From: Beijerinckiaceae bacterium
GTDB lineage: Bacteria > Pseudomonadota > Alphaproteobacteria > Rhizobiales > Beijerinckiaceae
Length of the DNA: 55,118 nt
Direction of reading: 5' to 3'
NCBI GenBank assembly: GCA_027531565.1
Contig: JAPZSB010000004.1
Coordinates: 1 to 55,118 of the forward strand
Shown here: positions 9,210 through 18,079 of the stretch, piece after piece
How positions within the stretch are numbered: the stretch's first letter is position 1
Layout of the letters: each line of letters starts with the position of its first letter
Position numbers and translations under genes: made by a program
Notes under the pieces: generated by a model
Seen by the model: the letters and a program-made list of their open reading frames with translations, nothing else
What the model was told of the DNA's origin: nothing
Databases searched by the model: none

Positions 9210-9887
9210 CTAATCCATCGATTTGGCATCATTGGCGCGGGACGTTGCATAGCTTTCTACGGTTTGTCTATCAGGCAGGCGACAGCGTCCCCAATCTCTG
9301 TAGACAGCCAGCCCGATTGCGCCCGCCGCCTGCAGGTTCAGCCCGATCACGACGAGATCGAGGATGATTTCCGGCGTCTGCGAGGGGTTGAGCCGCGCCC
9401 AGAGCCCCACCACCGCGAAGGCGGTGGTCGAGACCATGTCGTTGCGGCTGGACAGCCATGTCGCGGTGATCAGCGGGTTGTCGCTACCCCGGAACCGCAC
9501 CATCAGCGCCACCACGAACAGCGCCAGCCCGATCGCCGTGAAGGCCGACCAGCCGGCCACCCAGGGCTGAGGGCGCCGGCCGGTGACGATCTTGTCCCAG
9601 AGGTCGTAGCCCGTATGCGTGGCCGCAACGAGCAGGACGCCGGCAACCCACAGCGCGGCCAGTTCCTCGAAGCGCTGCCCCCGGCCGAACACGGCCAGGG
9701 CCACCGCCCAGAGCGCGACATCATAGATCCAGTCGATGCCGTCCTTCAGGAGAAACCGGTCGCCGAGATGCAGCGCATAGAGGCTCTGCGTCACCGCCAG
9801 CCCCGCGATCACGCCGACGATCAGCATCACCCGTCGCCGATAGAGGCGGGATTCATCCGGCAGGGTCGACGAAGCGGAAATGTCCAT
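9210..9887 (-). CDS. Cation-efflux-like six-helix membrane protein
   Basis: A 225-residue inner-membrane protein with about six hydrophobic segments. Two stretches resemble the metal-site helices of the cation diffusion facilitator family: DGIDWIYDVALW, and the TM5-like ATWLSSRNDMVSTTAFAVVG. The cytoplasmic C-terminal metal-binding domain of true CDF transporters is missing, and the canonical His/Asp ligands are only partly kept, so transport function is uncertain. Its stop is 3 bases from the mccA start, implying co-translation. It could instead be an uncharacterised family that only resembles CDF proteins. Confidence 0.55.
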   Translation of the reverse strand: MDISASSTLPDESRLYRRRVMLIVGVIAGLAVTQSLYALHLGDRFLLKDGIDWIYDVALWAVALAVFGRGQRFEELAALWVAGVLLVAATHTGYDLWDKIVTGRRPQPWVAGWSAFTAIGLALFVVALMVRFRGSDNPLITATWLSSRNDMVSTTAFAVVGLWARLNPSQTPEIILDLVVIGLNLQAAGAIGLAVYRDWGRCRLPDRQTVESYATSRANDAKSMD

Positions 9888-9951
9888 GCCGCGATGGTGC
9901 CTCGGCTGGCGGCTGAAATCTACAGGCGCGCGCGGTCCGTCCCCGCAAACG

Positions 9952-9979
9952 AAAAGGGCCGGCGCATCGCTCCGGCCCC
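9952..9979 (-). terminator. Rho-independent terminator downstream of ridA
   Basis: The stem GGGCCGG/CCGGCCC (9956-9962 with 9972-9978) is followed by TTTT on the minus strand, 29 bases past the ridA stop. It separates ridA from the membrane protein-mccA operon. Confidence 0.8.
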
Positions 9980-10007
9980 GGGAGGCTTCCTGAAATCGGC
10001 CGGCCGC

Positions 10008-10358
10008 TTACTTCGCGGCGACGACCATGATCTCGACCTTGTAATCCGGCGTTGCCAGGCTGGCTTCCACCGTGGCACGGGCCGGGGTGTTGCCGGGGCT
10101 GACCCAGGCATCCCAGACCGCATTCATCTGCCCGAAGGTCGACATGTCGCTGATCCAGATATTGGCGCGCAGCAGCTTGGACTTGTCGGTGCCGGCGAGC
10201 GCGAGCAGGCGGTCGATCTCGGCGAGGATCTGCTTGGTCTGGCCGGTCACGTCCTGCTTGTTGTCATCGGCCACGATGCCGGCGAGATAGACGGTATCGC
10301 CATGGATGACGGCCTTCGACATGCGCGGGCCGGTTTCGATGCGGGTGATGCTGGCCAT
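10008..10358 (-). CDS. RidA/YjgF family enamine/imine deaminase
   Basis: A 116-residue trimeric-type RidA protein that hydrolyses reactive enamines or imines released by PLP enzymes. The substrate-carboxylate Arg in the TPARATVEAS segment and the Glu of VEIMVVAA are conserved, and the length is near the family's usual 110-130. ATG at 10358 is preferred because AGGAG lies just upstream and the product then begins MASITRIETGPRMSK, typical of the family. It lies between an SDR gene and a terminator. The exact substrate and paralogue group cannot be decided. Confidence 0.9.
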   Translation of the reverse strand: MASITRIETGPRMSKAVIHGDTVYLAGIVADDNKQDVTGQTKQILAEIDRLLALAGTDKSKLLRANIWISDMSTFGQMNAVWDAWVSPGNTPARATVEASLATPDYKVEIMVVAAK

Positions 10359-10474
10359 GGGGGCACTCCTTTTGGGCTGGGTATTCGGGAAGAGGCAATC
10401 GGCAGCCGGAGTAGGCAATCGGACGGGAAAAGGCAATCACCATCCCCCGTGACCGAAAGCCGATGGCGCCGTTT

Positions 10475-11224
10475 TCAGCCCCGGCCGACAAACGGCATCT
10501 TCGTCGCCATGACATTCATGGTCAGCACATTCGCCTCGGGCGGCAGGCTGGCCATATGCGCCACGGCATTGGCGACATGCTCGACATCCATCACCGCCTC
10601 GATCGCGGTGGTGCCGTTCGCCTGCAGCACGCCGGTCGTCATGCGGCGGGCCATGTCGGTGAGCGCATTGCCGATATCGATCTGGCCGACGGCAATGTCA
10701 TGCTCGCGGCCATCCAGCGCGCCGGTCTTGGTCAGGCCGAGCACGGCATGTTTGGTGGCCGTGTAGGCCGCCGAGAACGGACGCGGCGTGTAGGAGGAAA
10801 CCGAACCGTTATTGATGATCCGGCCGCCCTTGGGGCTCTGCCGCTTCATGACGCGGAACGCCGCCTGCATGCAGTAGAACACGCCGGACAGGTTCGTATC
10901 GACCACGGCCTTCCATTGCTCGACCGGCAGCTCGTCCCACTGGACCGGCGGCGCGCCGATCCCCGCATTGTTGAACACCACGTCGATCCGGCCGAATTTC
11001 GCCACCAGCGCGTCGAACGCTGCGTTGACCTGCATCGGGTCGGTCACATCCGCCGGCAGCGCGATCGCCTCGCCGGAACCGGCCAGCGCGATCGTCTCGT
11101 TCAGGGCATCAGCCCGGCGGCCCATCAGGCCAACCTTGTAGCCGTCCTTGAGGAACCTGATCGCCACCGCGCGACCCACGCCCGACCCGGCGCCCGTGAT
11201 CAGCGCCACCTTGTTGCCCGCCAT
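10475..11224 (-). CDS. SDR family oxidoreductase
   Basis: Classical short-chain dehydrogenase/reductase of 249 residues with a Rossmann fold. The N-terminal cofactor motif TGAGSGVG, the NNAG strand, the catalytic Ser in NNGSVSSYT and the YTATK catalytic pair are all present. The basic residues GRR after the second strand suggest NADP(H) preference. GGAGG lies 5 bases upstream of the ATG. The substrate is unknown; the neighbouring ridA and acyl-CoA genes would suit amino-acid or acyl metabolism, but this is only context. Confidence 0.9.
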   Translation of the reverse strand: MAGNKVALITGAGSGVGRAVAIRFLKDGYKVGLMGRRADALNETIALAGSGEAIALPADVTDPMQVNAAFDALVAKFGRIDVVFNNAGIGAPPVQWDELPVEQWKAVVDTNLSGVFYCMQAAFRVMKRQSPKGGRIINNGSVSSYTPRPFSAAYTATKHAVLGLTKTGALDGREHDIAVGQIDIGNALTDMARRMTTGVLQANGTTAIEAVMDVEHVANAVAHMASLPPEANVLTMNVMATKMPFVGRG

Positions 11225-11355
11225 CGAAACCTCCCTTGGTTGGGGTTACGATTAGCCGGGTGGCCGGCGCTTGTCAGCAGGGAAGTCGTTGGTGCATGCG
11301 GTATTCATCGTATGAATGCGGGATCCGGGAGACGGCTATCCCCGAGTCTCCCCGC

Positions 11356-11443
11356 CGTCATGCCCGCTCCCGGGACGGGCATCCACGACTTGACCGCCCA
11401 TGACACCAGGTCGTGGATGGCCGGGCCAGGTCCGGCCATGACG
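11356..11443. repeat. Intergenic palindromic repeat (Hyphomicrobiales type)
   Basis: Two inverted arms flank a short centre: CGTCATG...CATCCACGACTT on the left and AGGTCGTGGATGG...CATGACG on the right, with internal CCCGGGACGGGC and CCGGGCCAGGTCCGG segments. Together they form an imperfect hairpin of about 88 bases. The wording closely resembles the CGTCATGCCCGGG...CATCCACG palindromes scattered between genes in many Hyphomicrobiales genomes. It occupies the 283-bp gap between the SDR and methyltransferase genes. I see only one copy in this window. Confidence 0.75.
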
Positions 11444-11507
11444 ATGCGCCGTCGATACCGGCAGGATCAACTCCGGACCGGAAGCATTGGCCTCTCTGTG
11501 ATCTGCC

Positions 11508-12254
11508 CTACTTGATCACCAGCCCCTGCCCGGTCGGCAATTCGAGCACGTGATAGCCGCGCTTCAGGAACCACGGATCCTCGGCCAGCTTCTGCGGGCG
11601 GTAATCAAGCCAGCCGTAATCATCGAGCACCAGTACCGCGCCGGGCACCATCCGGTCGAACAGGACGTCGAGCGCGCCGATCTCGGCATCGGCATTGTTC
11701 AGGTCGAGATGCATGAAGGCGATCTTTTCGGGCGCGACCTGCGCCAGCGTATCGGGCACGCGGCCCTGCGTTACCGTGACATTGGGGACATCCGCGAACT
11801 TCCGGCAGACATCGTCATAAAGCCGGGCGCTGTGCTCCAGCATCGGCAGATGCGGCATGCTCGGATCATGATCGAACAGGTCGTAGAGGTAGTAATGCCG
11901 GTCTGTATGCCTGGCGAAATCGACATTGTCGCAGATGACGCGTGCGGTCATCCCCTTGTAGCAGGCGCATTCGACGAAATCGCCCTCCAGCGTGAGGCCA
12001 CGGCGGAAGCCCCAGAGCACGGTCGCAATACGCCAGACGAGCGAGCGGTCGATCTCGTTCGTGACGTTCCGCTCGATGCTCGCCATGAAGGGCTGGTCAT
12101 CGAGGAAGCTGAGATTCTTGTTGTAGGTGAAGAGGTTGTCGCCGCAGAAAATGCCGCGCTGGTCCGAGATCACATTGATTGCGGTCTGGAACCCGAAATG
12201 CATGATCTCGTAGTTCTGGGTGCCGTGAAAGGCCGAACTGAGCCAGTTCTTCAT
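11508..12254 (-). CDS. TylF/MycF-like SAM-dependent methyltransferase
   Basis: A 248-residue class I methyltransferase-like protein resembling the macrocin O-methyltransferase (TylF) family. GDFVECACYKGMTARVI fits the SAM-binding loop. The C-terminal half carries acidic metal-site residues in FMHLDLNNADAE and VLVLDDYGW, as expected for Mg2+-dependent sugar O-methyltransferases. The acceptor is probably a sugar or polysaccharide, but nothing nearby identifies it. It is preceded on the minus strand by an AT-rich foreign-looking gene. Confidence 0.8.
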   Translation of the reverse strand: MKNWLSSAFHGTQNYEIMHFGFQTAINVISDQRGIFCGDNLFTYNKNLSFLDDQPFMASIERNVTNEIDRSLVWRIATVLWGFRRGLTLEGDFVECACYKGMTARVICDNVDFARHTDRHYYLYDLFDHDPSMPHLPMLEHSARLYDDVCRKFADVPNVTVTQGRVPDTLAQVAPEKIAFMHLDLNNADAEIGALDVLFDRMVPGAVLVLDDYGWLDYRPQKLAEDPWFLKRGYHVLELPTGQGLVIK

Positions 12255-12327
12255 GAGGTTCCCTGAGCGGCGGAACGGGCGTTTTGCCCGCAGCCACCAG
12301 TGAACATCGCCATGGTTAATTTTTTGG

Positions 12328-13031
12328 TCACTCTTTAAGGAATGGAAGCCAGTTCATACTCTTATACTGATTATCAATCCCCCACGTCTCAATTTTTTTA
12401 TCAATTACGACTGGTCGACCGTTCAAATCATCGCCATCACCAATACTAGTTGATCGAAAAAAATCGCGAATACATTTTTCAAAAATATCAATCGCGCCCG
12501 CTTGAAACAGCATCTGTTGCCAATCCCAACCCAAATAATTTCCAGTGTCGAATTCTATCAACAAAAGGAATTCGTAAACAACTTTCGGCATTTTGTTATG
12601 ATTATCTTCGAAACCGAAATCATAATGATAAAATAAATCCCGAATATCGATCAAATAATTTACTTTTACAAGCAAATCTTTATCGATCTCGAGGTTGAAA
12701 ATTTTGAGAAATTCATCAAATTTTTTTGCCGCGTCGAAAGCGTCATCTTGCTCAATTTTTTGATAGTTTCTCCATGCTGGCCCGATTGATAACGAGAACA
12801 TTCGTAGTTGATATAAGAATCGATAAAATGATGGAGCAAAATTATCATTTGACCAAAAATTAAATATCCTCTACTTTGAATATTTCCTTGCTCATCTCTA
12901 TAATTTGACGAAACATCTCTCAATATGCAATATGCTTGCCAAGAGGAGTAGTGGAGCGGGCGATATGATGAAATTACTGGCAAACTCAGATTCTCTCTGA
13001 ATTCGACCATTTCTTTTCTATCTTTTTTCAT
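12328..13031 (-). pseudogene. AT-rich orphan gene interrupted by a frameshift
   Basis: Two overlapping minus-strand frames look like one gene. The first runs from ATG at 13031 (MKKDRKEMVEFRENLS...) to about residue 59; the second continues to the stop at 12328. Adding one T to the T5 run (A's at 12855-12859 on the plus strand) joins them into one coherent protein of about 234 residues, rich in Phe, Tyr, Asp and Lys. Base composition is far more AT-rich than its neighbours, and codons such as TTT, AAA and ATA are frequent, suggesting acquisition. It begins 11 bases past the mccB stop. No family was recognised. Alternatives are a sequencing error, slippage during expression, or two separate genes. 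Confidence 0.55.
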
Positions 13032-13041
13032 CTGAGCCACA

Positions 13042-14649
13042 TCACATCCGGAACACGCCGAACCTTGTCTCGGGAATCGGCGCATTGAGGCAGGCCGAGA
13101 AGGCAAGGCCCAGCACGCGGCGCGTCTCGCTCGGCAGGATGATGCCGTCGTCCCAGAGCCGCGCGGTGGCGTGGTAGGGTGAGCCTTCCTGCTCGTATTT
13201 CGCGCGGATCGGGGCCTTGAACCCCTCCTCCTCCTCGGCGCTCCAGCTCTTGCCCTCGGCCTCGAGATTGTCGCGCCGCACCGTCGCCAGCACGGAGGCC
13301 GCCTGCTCGCCGCCCATCACCGAGATGCGGCTGTTCGGCCAGGTGAAGAGGAAGCGCGGGCTGTAGGCCCGGCCGCACATCCCGTAATTGCCGGCGCCGA
13401 ACGAACCGCCCACCAGCACGGTCACCTTCGGCACCTCGGCCGAGGCGACGGCGGTGACGAGCTTCGCCCCGTCCTTGGCGATGCCGCCCGCCTCGTACTG
13501 GCTGCCGACCATGAACCCGGAAATATTCTGCAGGAACAGCAGCGGAATCCGCCGCTGGCAGCACAATTCGATGAAATGCGCGCCCTTGAGCGCGCTTTCC
13601 GAAAACAGGATGCCGTTATTGGCGATGATACCCACCGGCATGCCATAGAGCGAGGCAAAGCCCGTGACGAGCGTGGTGCCATACAGCGCCTTGAACTCGT
13701 CGAAGCGCGAGCCATCGACAATCCGGCCGATCACCTCACGGATATCATATTGCCGCTTGAGATCGGTCGGCACGAGCATTTCCAGCTCGGCCGGGTCGAG
13801 CACGGGATCTTCCGGCTGGCCGAGTGCGATATCGATCGGCTTCCGGCTGTTGAGATTGGCGACGATCCGCCGGGCGAGCGCGAGGGCATGGCGGTCATCG
13901 GCGGCGTAATGGTCGGCCACGCCGGAGCGGCGGGCATGGACATCGGCCCCGCCGAGATCCTCGGCCGAGACCACCTCGCCGGTCGCGGCCTTCACCAGCG
14001 GCGGCCCCCCGAGGAAGATGGTGCCCTGCTGGCGGACGATGATCGTCTCGTCGCTCATCGCCGGCACATAGGCGCCGCCGGCGGTGCAGGAGCCCATCAC
14101 CACCGCGATCTGCGGAATGCCCATGCCAGAAAGCCGGGCCTGGTTGTAGAAGATGCGGCCGAAATGCTCGCGATCCGGGAAGACATCGGTCTGGTGCGGC
14201 AGGTTCGCCCCGCCGGAATCGACGAGATAGACGCAGGGCAGCCGGTTCTCGCGGGCGATTTCCTGCGCCCGGAGATGCTTCTTCACCGTCATCGGATAGT
14301 AGGTGCCGCCCTTGATGGTCGCGTCGTTGCAGACGATCATCACCTCGCGCCCCTCGACGCGGCCGATCCCGGCGATCATGCCGGCACCGTGAATGTCGTC
14401 GTCATACATCGCATGGGCAGCGAGCGCGCCGATCTCGAGGAAGGGCGAGCCGGGATCGAGCAGGCCGAGCACGCGGTCCCGCGGCAGCAGCTTGCCGCGC
14501 GCGGCATGGCGTTCCCGTGCCTTGTCCGGCCCGCCGAGGGCAGCGATACGCCGCTTCTCCAGCAACTCGTCGCGGAGCTGGGCCCAGGCGCCGGCATTGG
14601 CGCGGGCTTCGGGAAGGGAGCGATCAAATCCGGAACGCAAAATCGCCAT
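13042..14649 (-). CDS. mccB: 3-methylcrotonyl-CoA carboxylase beta subunit
   Basis: Carboxyltransferase subunit of 535 residues that moves CO2 from carboxybiotin to 3-methylcrotonyl-CoA in leucine degradation. MCC-beta hallmarks are GKLLPRDRV, the [12 protein letters not shown] segment, [16 protein letters not shown], the oxyanion region [17 protein letters not shown] and the C-terminus ending FGVFRM. Both crotonase-like halves are full length. The partner alpha subunit is about 4 kb downstream on the same strand rather than adjacent, which is unusual for this operon. An AT-rich insert begins right after its stop codon. Confidence 0.95.
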   Translation of the reverse strand: MAILRSGFDRSLPEARANAGAWAQLRDELLEKRRIAALGGPDKARERHAARGKLLPRDRVLGLLDPGSPFLEIGALAAHAMYDDDIHGAGMIAGIGRVEGREVMIVCNDATIKGGTYYPMTVKKHLRAQEIARENRLPCVYLVDSGGANLPHQTDVFPDREHFGRIFYNQARLSGMGIPQIAVVMGSCTAGGAYVPAMSDETIIVRQQGTIFLGGPPLVKAATGEVVSAEDLGGADVHARRSGVADHYAADDRHALALARRIVANLNSRKPIDIALGQPEDPVLDPAELEMLVPTDLKRQYDIREVIGRIVDGSRFDEFKALYGTTLVTGFASLYGMPVGIIANNGILFSESALKGAHFIELCCQRRIPLLFLQNISGFMVGSQYEAGGIAKDGAKLVTAVASAEVPKVTVLVGGSFGAGNYGMCGRAYSPRFLFTWPNSRISVMGGEQAASVLATVRRDNLEAEGKSWSAEEEEGFKAPIRAKYEQEGSPYHATARLWDDGIILPSETRRVLGLAFSACLNAPIPETRFGVFRM

Positions 14650-14677
14650 ACGACCTCGCAGAAAGGCAGGAATGCAT

Positions 14678-14713
14678 AAAAAACGGGCGCGGACCTCGAA
14701 AAGGCCGCGCCCA
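14678..14713 (-). terminator. Rho-independent terminator downstream of the GST gene
   Basis: On the minus strand GGGCGCGGCC and GGTCCGCGCCC form a stem of about 10 bp (14685-14712) followed by GTTTTTT. It lies 94 bases past the GST stop and just before mccB, so mccB needs its own promoter close to its start. Confidence 0.85.
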
Positions 14714-14806
14714 TATTCCCGTTTCCGGCGCCGGTTTCAACGGCAATAAAGTTTCTCTGGGCGGCGAAATTTTTCGCCCTCTGTCAGGCCCAGCGCTTGA
14801 CAGGCT

Positions 14807-15520
14807 TCACCGCATCGTCGGCCGAAGCTTGTCGATATTGTCCGTCGAGGCGATCTTCCACGGCTCGTTCACGGCCGCCTGATACCATTTCTGGAAGGCC
14901 GGCAGTTCATAGATCGCGTCGATATACTCGTTGGTGACCCGATCGACCGGAATCTCGTAGGACCGGATCCGCGTGGCCAGCGGCGCCATCATCGCATCGA
15001 CCGCGCCGAACTCCCCGAACAGGAACGGGCCGTTGCCGGCGGCTTCGAGCCGGAACTTTCGCCAGTAATTGCACAGGCGCATCACATCCTCGTCGGCGGC
15101 GGTGCTCATCCGCCGGGCTGCGCGGCGCCGAAGGTTCATCGGACAATGCGCGCGGAAAGCCTGGAAACCGGCATGGACTTCCGAAGCCAGCGCACGGGCC
15201 AGCGCGCGGTATTCCTGCTCTTCCGGCCAGAGATTGGCTTCGGGATGCTTCTCCGCCACGTATTCGATGATGGCGAGCGATTCCCAAAGCAGGAGATTGC
15301 CATATTTCAGGGCCGGAACCTGCCCGGTGGGCGAATATTGCAGAACCTGCTGCTTGGTATTCGGGTGGTCGAGCGGGATCAGCACCTCGGCGAAGGGCAC
15401 GCCCTTGGCAGCCATGGCCAGCCAGGGCCGCAGCGACCAAGAGGAATAGTTCTTGTTGCCGATCACCAGCGTGAGCTTCGGCGGATATTTCGGCTTGTCG
15501 TGGATATTCGTCGCAACCAT
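14807..15520 (-). CDS. Glutathione S-transferase family protein
   Basis: Cytosolic GST of 237 residues with an N-terminal thioredoxin-like domain (about 15-95) and an all-helical C-terminal domain. The N-terminal motif NKNYSSWSLRPW supplies the likely catalytic Ser. VPALKYGNLLLWESLAI contains the cis-Pro and the Glu-Ser pair that binds the gamma-glutamyl group. The opening resembles the alphaproteobacterial yfcF/maleylacetoacetate-isomerase-like branch, but the substrate is not predictable. ATG at 15520 has a GGGGAGA ribosome site. A terminator follows. Confidence 0.9.
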   Translation of the reverse strand: MVATNIHDKPKYPPKLTLVIGNKNYSSWSLRPWLAMAAKGVPFAEVLIPLDHPNTKQQVLQYSPTGQVPALKYGNLLLWESLAIIEYVAEKHPEANLWPEEQEYRALARALASEVHAGFQAFRAHCPMNLRRRAARRMSTAADEDVMRLCNYWRKFRLEAAGNGPFLFGEFGAVDAMMAPLATRIRSYEIPVDRVTNEYIDAIYELPAFQKWYQAAVNEPWKIASTDNIDKLRPTMR

Positions 15521-15545
15521 TCAATTCTCCCCAGACCGGCGGACC

Positions 15546-15938
15546 TCAGATCTCCACGGGACCGCCATGCTTCTTCCAAGCCCCGAATCCACCCTGAATA
15601 TGCGCAACTGGTTTCAAACCCATTTCCTGCGCGGCTTTCGTGGCCAGGGCGGAGCGCCAGCCCCCGGCACAGAAAAAGACGTAGGTCTTGTCCTGCTGGA
15701 AGGCCGGCCTGGCATAGGGGCTTTCGGGGTCGATCCAGAATTCGAGCATGCCTCGCGGACAATGGAACGCGCCCGGCAGGCGGCCCTCGCGCTCGAGTTC
15801 CCGCGGATCCCTCAGATCCACGAACTGGACATCGTCGCGCCCGGCCATCGCCACCGCTTCCTCGACCGACAGCGTCCGGATCACGGCTTCGGCTTCCTCG
15901 AGCAGGGCCTTGTAGCCCTTGGTGATGACAGGTGGCAC
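15546..15938 (-). CDS. Rhodanese-like domain protein
   Basis: Single-domain rhodanese of about 130 residues that could transfer sulfane sulfur. The catalytic loop FFCAGGWRS has the active Cys, and DVQFVDLRDPRELEREGRLPGAFHCPRG matches the family core. GTG at 15938 is preferred over a TTG 21 codons upstream because the product then starts VPPVITKGYKALLEEAEA, the usual form of this family. It is 25 bases upstream of the GST gene in the same direction and divergent from the DUF3253 gene. Confidence 0.9.
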   Translation of the reverse strand: MPPVITKGYKALLEEAEAVIRTLSVEEAVAMAGRDDVQFVDLRDPRELEREGRLPGAFHCPRGMLEFWIDPESPYARPAFQQDKTYVFFCAGGWRSALATKAAQEMGLKPVAHIQGGFGAWKKHGGPVEI

Positions 15939-16072
15939 GGCGAAGCCCCGAATCGCTGGTTGGTTATGACCAATCTGTATGCTCTGCGGATCAACACGCA
16001 ATCACCGGTGGAGGAAAACTGTCGGCAATTCACGACTTGACGGAGCATTTCAGCCATGGTCTGCCCGCTCGC

Positions 16073-16348
16073 ATGACGAAAGCCGCTCCCGATACCGCCG
16101 CCATCGAAGCCTGCATGCTCCGGCTCGTGGCCGAACGCGGGCCCGAAAAGTCGATCTGCCCATCCGAGGTGGCGCGCGATCTGGCCGGTCCGGCATCGGA
16201 ACAATGGGGCCCGCTGATGCAACCGGTCCGCCAGGTCGCCGTCCGCCTCGCCTCGGCAGGACGGATCGTCATCCTGCGCAAGGGGAAGCCGGCCGATCCG
16301 CTTGATTTCAAGGGTGTCTATCGGTTGTCCCTGCCGCGGCTCGACTGA
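16073..16348 (+). CDS. DUF3253 domain protein
   Basis: A 91-residue protein of the DUF3253 family, a predicted small winged-helix-like domain of unknown role. Family features are the SICPSEVARDLAG helix-turn segment, the central MQPVRQVAVRLASAGRIVILRKGKP and the closing DFKGVYRLSLP. ATG at 16073 is chosen because upstream residues in the same frame are low-complexity and not conserved. It is divergent from the rhodanese gene. DNA binding is possible from the fold but not shown. Confidence 0.88.
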   Translation: MTKAAPDTAAIEACMLRLVAERGPEKSICPSEVARDLAGPASEQWGPLMQPVRQVAVRLASAGRIVILRKGKPADPLDFKGVYRLSLPRLD

Positions 16349-16489
16349 ACTTTCCGTATTGCATTCACCGCCCGGTAACGGAACGCATGCACGGCCCGAA
16401 CCGGCCGGCTTGGCAAGACCGCACAACTGTGATTATGTGCGTTCATCTTATTTGATTTTGTTCCTATTGTTTTTTGATTTGAGGATTTC

Positions 16490-17680
16490 ATGCGGTTTTT
16501 CCGCGCCTTCAGGGCCGACGATTCGGCCTCGCTCCCTGTCATCGCCAGCCTTGTCATGCTGCTCTTTGTCGGCGTCACCGGCGCCGCCGTCGATTTCAGC
16601 ATGGCCGCGCAGCAGAAGGCCCGGCTCCAGGGCATGATCGATTCCGCTGCCACGGCGCTGGCGGTCGATCCGGAAGCGCCACGGCTCGGAGCGGCCGAGA
16701 TCGACAGGCGCGCCCTGGCCTATGCGCTCGCCGCCGGTTCGGGCGAAGGGCCGGACGGCCTGCAGCTTCTCGCGCAATATTCTGCCACGCAGGTGACAAT
16801 CGAGGCGCATGGCCGGGTCGCCATGTTTGTCGGGCGGATCTTCGGCTTCGAGTTCGCGTCGATCTCCGCCGCGGTCACCGTGGAGCGGGCCCAGACCGGC
16901 GCACTGGAAATCGCGCTCGTGCTCGACAATACCGGCTCGATGGAGGACGAGAAGATCCGCGAGCTGAAGCGCGCCACGAAGCTCTTCCTCGACCGGATGG
17001 AGCAGTTGGGGCGTCAGCCCGGCGATATCCGGATCGCCATGGTGCCGTTCGGCCGCAACGTGCGGGTCGATCCCGGCTGGATGCAGGATCGATGGCTCTC
17101 CGGCACGCGCCCGAAGAAATGGCGAGGCTGCCTGACCGACCGGGCCATGCCGCATGACATTGCCGATGATCCGCCGGACGGGCAGGCTGCCCGCCTCTTC
17201 GTGCCGGTGGAGGACAAGGAATGCGGCAAACTGGCCACCATCCTGCCGCTCACGGAGGATTTCCGGCAACTCCGCAGCCGGGTGGATGATCTGATCGCCG
17301 ATGGCAACACCAACATCCCGATCGGGATTGTCTGGGGGTTGCATGCCCTCTCGCCACGCGAACCGCTGAACCAGTCGCGCCTCGCCGAGCGCGCCGGCCT
17401 CCGGCAGGTCCTGATCGTGCTGACGGATGGCGAGAACACCGATAACCGCTGGAACATGAAAAGCGACGCCATCGATGCACGCCTGCGGCTGGCCTGCCGC
17501 AATGCGCGCGATGCCGGGATCATGGTCTTCACGATCCGGCTGATCGAGGGGAATGAACGGCTCCTGCGCGAATGCGCCACCTCGGACCGCCATTATTTCA
17601 ATATCCGCCGGGCCCGGGACCTGCCGGACCTCTTCACCGAGATCGCAGGCTCGTTGACCGGACTCCGGATCAGCCGGTGA
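16490..17680 (+). CDS. TadG-like pilus assembly protein with von Willebrand factor A domain
   Basis: A 396-residue protein with a short cytoplasmic start, one N-terminal membrane helix (about 16-36) of the TadE/TadG class, and a large extracytoplasmic vWA domain. The MIDAS metal motif DNTGS lies at about 146-150 and a second metal loop in LTDGENTDNRW. GAGG precedes the ATG, and an AT-rich stretch at 16410-16480 with TTGGCA could hold its promoter. No other tad/flp pilus gene is nearby, so it is either an orphan TadG or a paralogue used outside the pilus system. Confidence 0.87.
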   Translation: MRFFRAFRADDSASLPVIASLVMLLFVGVTGAAVDFSMAAQQKARLQGMIDSAATALAVDPEAPRLGAAEIDRRALAYALAAGSGEGPDGLQLLAQYSATQVTIEAHGRVAMFVGRIFGFEFASISAAVTVERAQTGALEIALVLDNTGSMEDEKIRELKRATKLFLDRMEQLGRQPGDIRIAMVPFGRNVRVDPGWMQDRWLSGTRPKKWRGCLTDRAMPHDIADDPPDGQAARLFVPVEDKECGKLATILPLTEDFRQLRSRVDDLIADGNTNIPIGIVWGLHALSPREPLNQSRLAERAGLRQVLIVLTDGENTDNRWNMKSDAIDARLRLACRNARDAGIMVFTIRLIEGNERLLRECATSDRHYFNIRRARDLPDLFTEIAGSLTGLRISR

Positions 17681-17724
17681 GTTTGCGCGGTGCCGGAACG
17701 CCCGGCTTCAGCCTCCGGCCGGGA

Positions 17725-18048
17725 TCAGCCGCATTCCCGCTCGATCAGCCCGGCAGAAACCCAGCCCGGCTGGGCCTTCGCGTTCTCGTCCGCCCGGAAG
17801 ATGACCGCCTTCCAGCCGCGCGGGTTTGGCCGCGTGGAATCAAGCTGGACCATCTCGCCGGCCTTCAGCCGGCGGATCAGCCGACCCCCGGTCGAGGGGG
17901 CATCCCTGAGGGCGACGAACCCGTCCCGCGTGGCCTTGACCTCGCAGAAGGCGGTAGCGCCGGCAGGATTGCAGGTCGCCAAGGCCAACAAAAGCAGCCC
18001 CGAAAAACCAAACAAAATGTCGACACCTTCAGAGATCGATCGATTCAT
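17725..18048 (-). CDS. Small exported SH3-domain-like protein
   Basis: A 107-residue protein with an N-terminal hydrophobic signal (about 12-31, LLLLALATCNPAGATA) and a bacterial SH3-like fold afterwards. Diagnostic features are FVALRDAPSTGGRLIRRLKAGEMV, then GWKAVIF and the closing GWVSAGLIERECG. Such domains bind peptidoglycan or proteins in the envelope. Two Cys, in FCEVK and REC, may form a disulphide. It lies convergent to the TadG-like gene and 31 bases beyond the AT-rich orphan gene. Confidence 0.75.
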   Translation of the reverse strand: MNRSISEGVDILFGFSGLLLLALATCNPAGATAFCEVKATRDGFVALRDAPSTGGRLIRRLKAGEMVQLDSTRPNPRGWKAVIFRADENAKAQPGWVSAGLIERECG

Positions 18049-18079
18049 CAGCTATTCGATTCAATGGACAATCCGGATT

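Noticed and set aside
7293-10766. Open frame of over 1,100 codons antisense to mccA, the membrane protein and ridA
   Set aside because: Typical shadow in GC-rich DNA; the opposite strand holds recognised genes with ribosome sites and terminators.
12666-13106. Upstream AT-rich frame treated as an independent gene
   Set aside because: Its last part loses protein-like character after the T5 run, while the other frame continues in the same style; one frameshifted gene explains both better.
14714-14806. Second terminator-like stem near GGGCG...CGCCC
   Set aside because: The stem is short and has no T-run in either direction; the terminator at 14678-14713 is sufficient.
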